64,000 nucleotides of DNA from Phycisphaerales bacterium (GTDB taxonomy: Bacteria > Planctomycetota > Phycisphaerae > Tepidisphaerales > Tepidisphaeraceae): the NCBI GenBank assembly GCA_020853095.1, contig JADYZN010000056.1, positions 1 to 64,000 on the forward strand, read 5' to 3'. Below the pieces are notes generated by a model that worked only from the letters and a program-made list of their open reading frames with translations, searched no databases and had not been told where the DNA came from. Below, piece after piece: positions 23,479 to 31,896 of this stretch (its first letter is position 1; each line of letters begins with the position of its first letter). The position numbers and the translations under genes were made by a program.

Positions 23479-23516
23479 AGAAACCTTCCCAGCCACGGCG
23501 GAAGGTTTCTTTTTTT
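23479..23516 (+). terminator. Rho-independent terminator
   Basis: An 11-bp perfect stem AGAAACCTTCC / GGAAGGTTTCT with a 10-nt loop is followed by a run of seven T. It ends the transcript of the Lys-rich peptide gene and insulates the GYF/TM2 gene that starts 52 bp later. Confidence 0.9.
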
Positions 23517-23567
23517 ATGCGCCTGTGGCGCGGGTTTGCGGTAGAATCATCCGCCAGGAGCAGGACC

Positions 23568-24029
23568 ATGGGTTATTTTCTGGGCGATGGCGGCGTTCAA
23601 CGCGGGCCGTTTGAGATCAACCAACTGGCGGAGCAGGGCCTTCGCGCCGACACGCTGGTCTGGAAGGAGGGGATGCCGCAGTGGCAGGCCGCGGGGATGA
23701 TCCCGGAGCTGCAATCGCTGCTGCAATCCCATCCCCAACCCGCGCCGACGCCCCAGGCGGTTCCCGTCGCGTATTCCAACATGCCCGCCTACCAGCCGGC
23801 CCAGAGCAAGAAGGTTCTGGCGGGTTTGATGGGCATCCTTTTTGGCGGCTGGGGGGTGCACAAGTTCATCCTGGGAATGCCGGGGACCGGATTTTTGCAG
23901 ATATTCATTACGTTCGCCACCTGCGGCCTGGGCGGATTGATCGGGTTCATCGAGGGGATCATTTACCTGACCAAGACCGATGAACAGTTTTATTATCAAT
24001 ACATGGTGCAGAAGCGCCAGTGGTTTTAA
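23568..24029 (+). CDS. GYF_2 and TM2 domain membrane protein
   Basis: A 153-residue protein. The first 55 residues form a GYF_2-type domain (GYFLGDGGVQRGPFEINQL and LVWKEGMPQWQAAGMIPEL), which usually binds proline-rich peptides. A Pro/Gln-rich linker follows, then a TM2 domain of two membrane helices (KKVLAGLMGILFGGWGVHKFILG and then LQIFITFATCGLGGLIGFIEGI) with the family's conserved G-x-H-x-F turn. It is probably a small inner-membrane protein of unknown role. I chose the ATG at 23568 because longer frames run back through the terminator at 23479-23516. proB starts 16 bp downstream and may be co-transcribed. Confidence 0.85.
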   Translation: MGYFLGDGGVQRGPFEINQLAEQGLRADTLVWKEGMPQWQAAGMIPELQSLLQSHPQPAPTPQAVPVAYSNMPAYQPAQSKKVLAGLMGILFGGWGVHKFILGMPGTGFLQIFITFATCGLGGLIGFIEGIIYLTKTDEQFYYQYMVQKRQWF

Positions 24030-24045
24030 TCGCGGTTGAAACTTC

Positions 24046-25170
24046 ATGTCTTCGGATTTCTCGAATCGGGCACAATATTTGTCGGCCGTCCGCAGCGTGG
24101 TGATCAAGCTGGGGACGCAGTCGCTGGCCGACAAGTCGGGCCAGTTGGATGGCGCGTTTCTGTCCGCCATCGCCTCCCAGGTGGCACGGCTGCGGCAAAA
24201 AGGGCTGGGCGTGACGATCGTCAGCTCCGGCGCGATCGGGTCGGGCATGCGCGAATTGAAACTCGCCAAACGTCCCACCGACCTGGCGACGTTGCAGGCC
24301 GTGGCGGCGGTGGGGCAGCGCCGGCTGATGGATGCGTGGGCGACGGCTTTTACGCCCCATTCGATGTGCGTGGCGCAGATCCTGCTGACGCGCGATGACG
24401 TTGAGGACCGAACGCGATTTTTGAACCTTCGCAACACGATTCACGCCGTTCACGAGCTGGGCGGGGTGCCGATCATCAACGAGAACGACACCGTCAGCAC
24501 CGATGAGCTGGTGAAAATCACCTTTGGCGACAACGACATCCTGGCCGCGATGGTCACCCACGCGCTGCGGGCCAACCTGCTGGTGCTGCTCAGCGTCGTC
24601 GATGGCCTGCTGGACGCCGCGGGCAGACCAGTTCGGCTGGTGCGTTCGATTGACGAGGCCCGCCGGCTGGTGCGCAGCGAAAAATCGTCCCTGGGCAAGG
24701 GCGGGATGGACTCGAAATTGACGGCCGCCAAGATGGTCACCGAGGCCGGCGAGACGATGGTGGTGGCCGATGGACGAATGGAGCGGGTGCTGATCCGGAT
24801 CGTCGAGGGCGAGGAGGTGGGAACGCTCTTTGCGCCGGCGGCCAGGCGGCTGTCATCCCGCAGCCGGTGGATTGGGTCGGTCCGGCCGGCCGGCGCGGTG
24901 ATCGTGGATGAGGGGGCGGTGCGGGCGCTGCTCGAAAAACACAAAAGCCTACTGCCGGCGGGGGTTCGCTCGGTGGAGGGGGAATTTGAACGCGGCGACA
25001 TCATCGCGGTCAAAGGCCCCGATGGCCGGGCGGTGGCGCGGGGATTGAGCAATTATGACTCGCACGACATCACCCGAATCCAGGGCCAGAAAACGTCCGC
25101 CGTGCGGTCGCTGCTGGGGGATGCGGCCTATGAAGAGGTGATTCATCGCAACAATCTGGTGGTGGGGTAA
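24046..25170 (+). CDS. proB: Glutamate 5-kinase
   Basis: A 374-residue cytosolic kinase that makes glutamyl-5-phosphate, the first step of proline synthesis. The amino-acid-kinase domain shows VVIKLGTQSL, VSSGAIGSGM, NENDTVST and FGDNDILAAMV, then the KGGMDSKLTAAKMV nucleotide region. The C-terminal 90 residues form a PUA domain (GAVIVDEGAVRALLEKH to the end), as in E. coli ProB. proA is not next to it. Feedback by proline is usual for this family. Confidence 0.95.
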   Translation: MSSDFSNRAQYLSAVRSVVIKLGTQSLADKSGQLDGAFLSAIASQVARLRQKGLGVTIVSSGAIGSGMRELKLAKRPTDLATLQAVAAVGQRRLMDAWATAFTPHSMCVAQILLTRDDVEDRTRFLNLRNTIHAVHELGGVPIINENDTVSTDELVKITFGDNDILAAMVTHALRANLLVLLSVVDGLLDAAGRPVRLVRSIDEARRLVRSEKSSLGKGGMDSKLTAAKMVTEAGETMVVADGRMERVLIRIVEGEEVGTLFAPAARRLSSRSRWIGSVRPAGAVIVDEGAVRALLEKHKSLLPAGVRSVEGEFERGDIIAVKGPDGRAVARGLSNYDSHDITRIQGQKTSAVRSLLGDAAYEEVIHRNNLVVG

Positions 25171-25616
25171 AGGGCGCAATAATTGCCGACCGGATCGGTC
25201 CGGGTCGATGGCAACCCGCTTTGGGGTCATCCAAGGCGGTATTATGGGGCCTGGCGGGGGCGCAAAAATGGCTGCGGATTCGGTTCAAGTTTGCGCGGGT
25301 GGACATCCGAACAATTAAACCAGACAGGCAAACCGCCGGCGATGCCGGTGGCGTAGCGGTGGTCGAACGGATTCGGCCGCATGGTTTTTTCGAACAAGGA
25401 GGTTCACTCCCACCCATTTCATTTCATCCGCCGGGGCGGAGCGCCGGTTATTCGTCTTTTATCGTGTGTCGTGAATCCGGATGGGCATTTGGTCGCGGTG
25501 GAGTCCGCTTCAAGAATGTCGAGCCGGGTTGAGTTTCAGTCGTACGCCGCGGATACGGACATCCACGGCCAAAAACAAACGGCCCCAACCGGCCTTAGTG
25601 TATCACGGAGGATACC
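25171..25616. other. 446-bp non-coding leader region before flagellin
   Basis: No convincing gene is present. The region holds a candidate sigma-28 promoter (25316-25342) and an AAGGAGG at 25396-25402 that has no start codon at the right distance. The flagellin ribosome site CGGAGGAT comes just before 25617. A long flagellin 5' leader is the simplest reading. The CACGGAGGAT context around the ribosome site also resembles the A-n-GGA core bound by CsrA, a known flagellin repressor, but this was judged by eye only. Confidence 0.4.
25316..25342 (+). promoter_or_regulatory. Candidate sigma-28 (FliA) promoter for flagellin
   Basis: TAAA at 25316-25319 and GCCGGCGA at 25335-25342 are separated by 15 bp, the spacing of the flagellar TAAA-N15-GCCGATAA consensus. 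The last half of the -10 is weak. The leader would be about 270 nt. Confidence 0.3.
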
Positions 25617-27020
25617 ATGAGTCGTATCAACACCAACATCTCGTCTTTGCAGGCCATTCATCGTTTGAACAAGAACCAGGGTGACCTGGCGATGCGTCTG
25701 CAACGTCTCAGCAGCGGTCTTAAAATCAACAGCGGCAAGGACGCCCCGGCGGGCCTGATCGCCAGCGAAACCCTGCGCAGTGAAATCAACGGCATCAACC
25801 AGGCGATCGACAATTCATCCCGCGCCGGCAACGTGATCAACACCGCCGAAGGCGCGCTGGGCGAAGTGTCGGCGCTGCTTCTGGAAGTTCAAACCCTGAC
25901 CAACCAGGCCGCCAACAGCGGCGCGTTGTCGCCCGAAGAAATCAGCGCCAACCAGTTGCAGGTGGACGCGATCCTCAATTCGATCAACCGGGCGGCCAAC
26001 ACCACCCAGTTCAACGGCGTCAAACTGCTCAATGGTTCGCTGGATTACACCACCAGCGGCCTGAACGCATCCGACATCGACGTGGCGCAGATCAACGCCG
26101 CGAAAATTCCCGACAACGGCACGGTCAACATCGCCGTGCAGGTCACCGGCAGCGCCCAGTTGGGATCGATCGCCTACGCCGCTTCGGGCATCGGCGGATC
26201 GCCGACGACGATCGAAGTCGCCGGCAACCTCGGAACCGAGCAGTTGTCCTTCGCCGCCAGCGCCCACAACAGCGCCATCATGGTGGCGATCAACCAGTTG
26301 AAAAACTCCACCGGCGTCAGCGCGGCGATGAGCGGCGCGAGCCTGAAACTGACCAGCACGGCCTACGGGTCCCGGCAGTTCGTCAGCGTCAAGACGATCA
26401 CCGGCACGTTCGCCAACGGCAAGGACTTTGGAGCCGATGCCCAGGTCAACGTCAACGGCAGCCAGGCCGAGGTCGATGGTCTGGTCGCCTCCGTGCGAAC
26501 CGGCGATCTGGATCTGTCTCTGACGCTGGACAGCGCCTTTGGCACCCAGACGGCCACCACGTCCAACTTTTACATCACCGGCGGCGGCGCCAAGTTCCAG
26601 CTTGGATCCGAAGTCAACCGCCAGGGACAGGTGCAGATCGGCATCGGCGCGGTGGCGACCACCAAGCTGGGCGATCAGGTCTCGGGATTTCTCTCGAGCC
26701 TCGGCAGCGGCGGGGCCAACTCGCTGGTGTCGGGCAACACGATCCAGGCGCAGAAGGTGCTCACCAACGCCATCCGCCAGGTGGCGACGCTTCGCGGGCG
26801 TCTGGGCGCGTTCCAGAAGGACATTCTGGAAACCAACGTCAACAGCCTTTCGGTGGCGCTGGAAAACGTGACCGCCAGTGAAAGTGCGATCCGCGATGCG
26901 GACTTTGCCTCGGAAACCGCCGCCATGACAAGGGCGCAGATCCTTGTCCAGGCGACCACGTCCGTGCTGGCGCAGGCCAACTCCTCGCCACAGAACGTGT
27001 TGTCGTTGCTTGGCCGCTAA
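25617..27020 (+). CDS. fliC: Flagellin
   Basis: A 467-residue flagellar filament subunit. The conserved D0/D1 N-terminus (INTNISSLQAIHRLNKNQ, LQRLSSGLKINSGKDAPAGL) and C-terminus (SAIRDADFASETAAMTRAQI, QANSSPQNVLSLL) are complete. The central part holds one flagellin hook-IN-like stretch (LSFAASAHNSAIMVAINQLK) and a variable surface domain that is longer than in minimal flagellins. It is exported by the flagellar type III apparatus, not the Sec pathway. No other flagellar gene is in the window. It has its own long leader and a terminator directly after the stop, so it is monocistronic. It shows that the organism can make a motile stage. Confidence 0.96.
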   Translation: MSRINTNISSLQAIHRLNKNQGDLAMRLQRLSSGLKINSGKDAPAGLIASETLRSEINGINQAIDNSSRAGNVINTAEGALGEVSALLLEVQTLTNQAANSGALSPEEISANQLQVDAILNSINRAANTTQFNGVKLLNGSLDYTTSGLNASDIDVAQINAAKIPDNGTVNIAVQVTGSAQLGSIAYAASGIGGSPTTIEVAGNLGTEQLSFAASAHNSAIMVAINQLKNSTGVSAAMSGASLKLTSTAYGSRQFVSVKTITGTFANGKDFGADAQVNVNGSQAEVDGLVASVRTGDLDLSLTLDSAFGTQTATTSNFYITGGGAKFQLGSEVNRQGQVQIGIGAVATTKLGDQVSGFLSSLGSGGANSLVSGNTIQAQKVLTNAIRQVATLRGRLGAFQKDILETNVNSLSVALENVTASESAIRDADFASETAAMTRAQILVQATTSVLAQANSSPQNVLSLLGR

Positions 27021-27045
27021 CCTGCGACAGCAGGGTAAACACGGG

Positions 27046-27075
27046 AAAGGCGGCTCGGAAACGGGCCGCCTTTTC
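27046..27075 (+). terminator. Rho-independent terminator of flagellin
   Basis: The stem AAAGGCGGC / GCCGCCTTT with a 10-nt loop continues into TTTTC. It starts 25 bp after the flagellin stop. Confidence 0.85.
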
Positions 27076-27108
27076 TTGATTCTGATGGGAGAAATGCGTC
27101 GGTCCGCC

Positions 27109-27336
27109 TCAATCCATCGCGCACGGCCCCGGCCCGCCGCATCGCCCGCACATGCCCGGCGCCGCGGCGGGGGAGCTTGAGGTGGATTGGGCGCCAACCG
27201 CGAAAACGCTCAAGGTGCGCGCGGTTTGAATCGATCCGCATTTGGGGCATTTAACCCTGGCGGCGTCGTTCATGGTGCGTTGCAACTGCTCAAAGGAATG
27301 ATTGCACGATTTGCAGGCATATTCATAAATGGGCAC
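27109..27336 (-). CDS. FmdB-family zinc ribbon protein
   Basis: A 75-residue protein with the family opening PIYEYACKSCNHSFEQLQ. Two CxxC pairs follow (CKSC and CPKC) that would bind one zinc. The low-complexity tail ends in MCGRCGGPGPCAMD, which contains further cysteines. The start is a GTG at 27336 with AAGGAG 7 bp upstream; a longer reading from 27372 adds a tail not seen in the family. FmdB-type proteins are common but their role is unclear, with a regulatory link proposed for the formamidase operon. It is convergent with flagellin and downstream of birA on the same strand. Confidence 0.85.
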   Translation of the reverse strand: MPIYEYACKSCNHSFEQLQRTMNDAARVKCPKCGSIQTARTLSVFAVGAQSTSSSPAAAPGMCGRCGGPGPCAMD

Positions 27337-27419
27337 GTCTTGGCTCCTTGGCTGACACATTATAGCCATCAAATCATGGATCGACGATGCCCGGACCGGC
27401 GAAAAATGCGATTTTGGAG

Positions 27420-27439
27420 GGCGGCGGTCCTCCGCCGCC
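27420..27439 (-). terminator. GC-rich hairpin after birA
   Basis: A perfect 8-bp stem GGCGGCGG / CCGCCGCC with loop TCCT lies 8 bp past the birA stop. The T tract is poor on the minus strand, so it may stabilise the mRNA end or terminate only weakly. Confidence 0.4.
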
Positions 27440-27447
27440 GTGTTTGG

Positions 27448-28209
27448 CTATTCCCCGACGATGACCGTGCCGGCCAGAATGCGGTGCAGGGTCTGGCCGC
27501 GGCGGATCAACAGCCGGCCGATGTCGTCGATTCCCTCGCAAGTCCCGGCCAGCGGCGATTCGCCCGGGATGGATTGGACCTGGATGCGCCGGCCGGTCAG
27601 GGCGTGATACTGGTTGTATTCCTCCAGCAGCTTGGCATAAGGGTGTTCACTTCGCCGCCCGAGGGTGCGATGCAGGGTTTGGGCCAGCGTGATGAGCACC
27701 TCGTTGAGATCAAACCGCCGTCCTGCGATGCAACACAGGCTGGTCAGTTTCATTCGCAGGTCGGCCGGCGCATCCGCGGGATCGAGATTCACGTTCAATC
27801 CCACGCCGATCAGGTCCGCCTTGTGAAGGCGTTCACAAAGCAGTCCGGCCAGTTTTCGACCCTCGTGCAGGATGTCATTGGGCCATTTCAGCTCGATCTG
27901 ATGATTATCGGTCAATTTCGCGGCCGCGTTGCGAACCGCCAATCCGGCCACCAGCGGCAGTTGCAGCGGGGATAAATGCTCCTCCACCGGAAGGATGAAC
28001 GTGACTGTCAGGCTGCCGCCGGCGCTGAACCATCGGTTTGCCCCGCGCCCCCGGCCGGCGATCTGATGCGAAGTCAGTACGATCGCCGGCGCGAACAATT
28101 CACCCCTTTTGCGCAGCGCCGCCGCGTGATCGTTGGTGGAGCGCAGACGCGGAAAAAAATGGAGACGGAACGGTTTAAGCTCGGCGCGTAATCGGGATAG
28201 GCGATACAT
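27448..28209 (-). CDS. birA: Biotin--[acetyl-CoA-carboxylase] ligase
   Basis: A 253-residue class I biotin protein ligase with catalytic and C-terminal domains but no N-terminal DNA-binding domain, so it should not repress a biotin operon. Visible motifs are the biotinyl-AMP loop AGRGRGANRWFS, KWPNDI and GRKLAGLLCE with the catalytic Lys. It attaches biotin to the Lys of carboxylase carrier domains. It directly follows pyc on the same strand, whose product is its obvious client. The start is uncertain: the ATG at 28209 aligns with the family, while a GTG at 28257 and an ATG at 28239 are also in frame. Confidence 0.9.
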   Translation of the reverse strand: MYRLSRLRAELKPFRLHFFPRLRSTNDHAAALRKRGELFAPAIVLTSHQIAGRGRGANRWFSAGGSLTVTFILPVEEHLSPLQLPLVAGLAVRNAAAKLTDNHQIELKWPNDILHEGRKLAGLLCERLHKADLIGVGLNVNLDPADAPADLRMKLTSLCCIAGRRFDLNEVLITLAQTLHRTLGRRSEHPYAKLLEEYNQYHALTGRRIQVQSIPGESPLAGTCEGIDDIGRLLIRRGQTLHRILAGTVIVGE

Positions 28210-28276
28210 GGCGTTAGGCCCGACCGGTGCGCGGGCCATCTCCAATGCGGTCCGCACGCCGTGCGGAACCTGCGGA

Positions 28277-31200
28277 TCACTCCAGCACGATCAGCAAATC
28301 CCCCGCGACAACCGTCGAGCCGGCCTTGACCAGCACATCCGCCACCGTCGACTCGCGGGGAGAATAGACGGCGGTTTCCATTTTCATCGCTTCGATGCTC
28401 AATAGCCGCTCGCCCCCTTTGACCTTCTGCCCTTTTTTCACCACCACCGAGCTGACTTTGCCCGGCATCGGTGCGGCCACGTCGTTGGGGTCTTCGGGGT
28501 CGGCCTTGGGGTGCTTGTGAAGGTTCCCCTCCAGCGCGCGATCCGGGACGACCACCTCGCGCGGCTGGCCGTTGAGCTCAAAGAAAATGGTGCGCATGCC
28601 ATCCTCGCGCGGCTCGCCGGTGGTCAGGTATTTGACGATCAGCGTCTTGCCCGGCTCGATTTCGATGCTGACTTCCTCGCCCGGCAGCACGCCATAAAAG
28701 AAATTCGGCGTGGGAATCACGCTGGTGTCGGAATATTGCTGGCGGAATTTTTCCAGGTCCATGAAGACCTGCGGGTACAGGACGTAGCTCAGCACGTCCA
28801 CATCCCTGGGATCACGATGAATTTTGCCCGCCAGCTCTTTTTTGGTCGCCTCGAAATCCACCTTCGGCAGTTTCGCCCCGGTGCGACCTCGAATCGGCTC
28901 GACGCCGGCCGAATTCAGGATGATCTTCTGCAACACCTTCGGCCAGCCCCCTTCGGGCACGCCGATCGCCCCCTGCATCATCTCCACGACGCTCTTGGGA
29001 AAACTCAGCTTCTTGCCCGGCGTCAGCACGTCCATGGCACTCAGATTGTTGGTCACCATGTACAACGCCATGTCGCCGACGACCTTGCTGGAGGGCGTCA
29101 CCTTGACGATGTCGCCGAAAAGCTGGTTGACGGTCGCGTACGCATCGGCCACATCGTGCCAGCGATCGGCCAGGTGCAGGCTCTTGGCCTGCTGGCGCAA
29201 ATTGGTGTACTGCCCGCCGGGCATTTCGTGTTCATAGACCTCGGCCGTGCCGGATTTGAGACCTTCTTCAAACGGATAATAATACTCCCGCGCCGCCTGC
29301 CAGTAGTCGCTCAGGGCATTGAGCGAACGCAAATCCAGCCCCGAATCACGCGGCGTGTTCTGCAACGCCGCCACCAGCGAATTGAGGTTCGGCTGGCTGG
29401 TGGTCCCGCTCATGGACGACAGCGCCGCATCCGCGATGTCCACCCCCGCATCGCACGCCCGCAACACCGAACCGGCGTTGATCCCGCTGGTGTCGTGGGT
29501 GTGGAAATGGATCGGCACATCCACCTCCTGCCGCAGCGCCTTGACCAGCGTATGGGCCGCGTAAGGCTTGCAAAGGCCGGCCATGTCCTTGATGCCCAGG
29601 ATGTGCGCCCCGCGCTTCACCAGCTCCCTGGCCATCTTGACGTAATAATCGAGCGTGAACTTGGTGCGTTTTGGATCGAGGATGTCGCCGCTGTAACAGA
29701 TGGCCGCCTCGCACAACGACGAGGTCATTTCCCGCACCGCTTCCATCGCCACCGTCATGTTGTCCACGACGTTCAGCGAGTCGAAGATGCGGAAGACGTC
29801 GATCCCGTGGCCGGCGCTGTCGATGATGAACTTCCGCACGGCGTTGTCGGGATAATTGGTGTATCCCACCGCGTTGCTCGCCCTCAGCAGCATCTGGAAC
29901 GGGATGTTGGGGATTTTCACCCGCAACTGGTCCAGCCGGTCCCACGGGTCTTCCTGCAAAAACCGCATCGAAGCGTCAAACGTCGCCCCGCCCCACATTT
30001 CAAGGCTGAACAGTCCCGATTCCAGCCGGGCAACCGCATCGGCGATCTTCACCAGGTCATACGTCCGCACGCGGGTGGCCAGCAGCGACTGGTGGGCATC
30101 GCGCATGGTGGTGTCGGTGAAGAACATGCGCCTCTGTTTGCGCACCCACTGGGCGAATTTTTCCGGCCCCATCTCCAGCAGCTTGTTTCGCAGTCCGCCG
30201 GGAACCTCCCCGCGCGGATGGTTGGGCATCGGCGGATCGACAAACTCCCGGCCCGCCAGCACCTTGCCTTTGACGTCCGGCCGGCTGTTGATGATCACAT
30301 CCCCAAGGTAACTGAGAATTTTCGTCGCCCGGTCCCGTTTGGGCTGGAAATGGAACAGCTCCGGCGTGTTGTCGATGAACGTCGTGGTGGCGTCGCCGCT
30401 CTGAAACACCGGGTTCAGGATCAGATTTTCCAGGAATGGAATGTTGCTCTTGACCCCGCGCACCCGAAATTCGCGCAACGCCCGGTCCATCCGCCGGATC
30501 GCCTCGGCGAAGGTCGTCCCCCACGCCGTCAGTTTCACCAGCAGCGAGTCGAAATAAGGCGTGATGACCGCGCCGCTGAAGGCCGTTCCCCCATCCAGCC
30601 GGATGCCGAATCCCGCCGCCGACCGATACGTCGCCAGCCGCCCGTAATCAGGGATGAAATGGTTCTCCGGATCCTCCGTGGTGATCCGGCTCTGCACCGC
30701 GTAGCCGCGCGTCTCGATCTTGTTCTGGGCCGGCACGTTCAACGGCGCTTCATGCAGCTTGTGCCCCTGGCAGATCAGAATCTGGCTTTTCACCAGGTCC
30801 ACGCCGGTCACCACCTCGGTGACGGTGTGTTCCACCTGGATGCGCGGGTTGACCTCGATGAAAAAGAACTCCTGCCGATCCATGTCCACCAGGAATTCCA
30901 CCGTGCCGGCCGCCTGATATTTGACCGGCTTGCACAGCCGCACCGCCGCATCGCAGATGCGCTGGCGCAAATCCTGCGACAGATTCACGCTGGGCGCGAT
31001 CTCGACCACCTTCTGGTGCCGCCGCTGCACCGAACAGTCCCGCTCCCACAGATGCACCAGGTTTCCGTGCGAATCGCCCAGGATTTGCACCTCGATGTGC
31101 TTGGCGCGGGCGATGTATCGCTCGATGAAAACATCCGCCCGTCCAAACGCCGCGCCGGCCTCCCGCTGGGCCTCCTCCAGCTTGCCGGCCAGTTCCGCTT

Positions 31201-31726
31201 CATTGCGCACCACGCGCATTCCCCGGCCGCCGCCGCCGAAGCTGGCCTTGATGATGATCGGATACCCCACCTCTTTGGCCGCGGCCTTCACCTGCGCCAA
31301 ATTCGTCAATGCCCGGTCCGTCCCTGGCACGGTCGGCACTTTCGCCTGGACCGCCAGCCGCTTGGCGGCGGTCTTGTCCCCGAACATCTCCAGCATCTTC
31401 GGCGTCGGGCCGATGAACGTGATGCCGTTTTTCTCGCACGCCCGCGCCAAATCCGCGTTTTCCGCCAGGAACCCATACCCCGGATGAATCGCATCCACCC
31501 CATGCTCCAACGCCACCGCGATGATGGCGTCAATGTTCAAATACCCTTTGACCGGCTCGCCACCCTCCTCCGGGCCGATCAGATAGGCTTCATCCGCCTT
31601 GAATCGGTGCAGCGCGAAACGATCCTCATAGGTATAAATCGCCACCGTCTCCAGCCCCAGCTCCGTGGCGGCGCGAAACACTCGAATGGCGATCTCACTT
31701 CGGTTGGCTACCAGTAACTTGCGCAT
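28277..31726 (-). CDS. pyc: Pyruvate carboxylase
   Basis: A 1149-residue single-chain pyruvate carboxylase, the full length of the family. The order is biotin carboxylase (about 1-450; KLLVANRSEIAIRVFRA start, ATP-grasp GGGGRGMRVV), then the carboxyltransferase barrel (about 530-1000; FTDTTMRDAHQSLLATRVRT and FHTHDTSGIN). The C-terminal biotin carrier has the acceptor Lys1115 in EAMKMET. It converts pyruvate, bicarbonate and ATP to oxaloacetate and so refills the TCA cycle. birA follows within 70 bp. Divergent pheT begins 170 bp upstream. Confidence 0.97.
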   Translation of the reverse strand: MRKLLVANRSEIAIRVFRAATELGLETVAIYTYEDRFALHRFKADEAYLIGPEEGGEPVKGYLNIDAIIAVALEHGVDAIHPGYGFLAENADLARACEKNGITFIGPTPKMLEMFGDKTAAKRLAVQAKVPTVPGTDRALTNLAQVKAAAKEVGYPIIIKASFGGGGRGMRVVRNEAELAGKLEEAQREAGAAFGRADVFIERYIARAKHIEVQILGDSHGNLVHLWERDCSVQRRHQKVVEIAPSVNLSQDLRQRICDAAVRLCKPVKYQAAGTVEFLVDMDRQEFFFIEVNPRIQVEHTVTEVVTGVDLVKSQILICQGHKLHEAPLNVPAQNKIETRGYAVQSRITTEDPENHFIPDYGRLATYRSAAGFGIRLDGGTAFSGAVITPYFDSLLVKLTAWGTTFAEAIRRMDRALREFRVRGVKSNIPFLENLILNPVFQSGDATTTFIDNTPELFHFQPKRDRATKILSYLGDVIINSRPDVKGKVLAGREFVDPPMPNHPRGEVPGGLRNKLLEMGPEKFAQWVRKQRRMFFTDTTMRDAHQSLLATRVRTYDLVKIADAVARLESGLFSLEMWGGATFDASMRFLQEDPWDRLDQLRVKIPNIPFQMLLRASNAVGYTNYPDNAVRKFIIDSAGHGIDVFRIFDSLNVVDNMTVAMEAVREMTSSLCEAAICYSGDILDPKRTKFTLDYYVKMARELVKRGAHILGIKDMAGLCKPYAAHTLVKALRQEVDVPIHFHTHDTSGINAGSVLRACDAGVDIADAALSSMSGTTSQPNLNSLVAALQNTPRDSGLDLRSLNALSDYWQAAREYYYPFEEGLKSGTAEVYEHEMPGGQYTNLRQQAKSLHLADRWHDVADAYATVNQLFGDIVKVTPSSKVVGDMALYMVTNNLSAMDVLTPGKKLSFPKSVVEMMQGAIGVPEGGWPKVLQKIILNSAGVEPIRGRTGAKLPKVDFEATKKELAGKIHRDPRDVDVLSYVLYPQVFMDLEKFRQQYSDTSVIPTPNFFYGVLPGEEVSIEIEPGKTLIVKYLTTGEPREDGMRTIFFELNGQPREVVVPDRALEGNLHKHPKADPEDPNDVAAPMPGKVSSVVVKKGQKVKGGERLLSIEAMKMETAVYSPRESTVADVLVKAGSTVVAGDLLIVLE

Positions 31727-31896
31727 GTACGTCTATCCAGGCGGGAGAGCAAATAATTGACAAAATGTCGCCCATCGGCCCCGGCGGGCCTCATCGGCCG
31801 CGTTATTGTGGGCCAGCGGGCGCAATTTTCAAGCAATCGACGATTTTCCATCCGGTTCGTGCCAAACCCGCCTCTTTCCTTTACATTGGGAACGCT

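Noticed and set aside
25396-25402. A perfect AAGGAGG Shine-Dalgarno-like sequence in the flagellin leader
   Set aside because: No ATG, GTG or TTG follows at a suitable distance in a sensible frame, so no gene was called.
25381-25620. A 79-codon open frame in the flagellin leader
   Set aside because: Its start has no ribosome site, its composition is unlike neighbouring genes, and its end overlaps the flagellin start. A non-coding leader is more likely.
28511-31717. A 1068-codon open frame on the strand opposite pyc
   Set aside because: The minus strand encodes a complete pyruvate carboxylase with all domains. The opposite frame is rich in Arg, His, Gln, Pro and Val, as expected for the complement of a GC-rich gene, and shows no domain.
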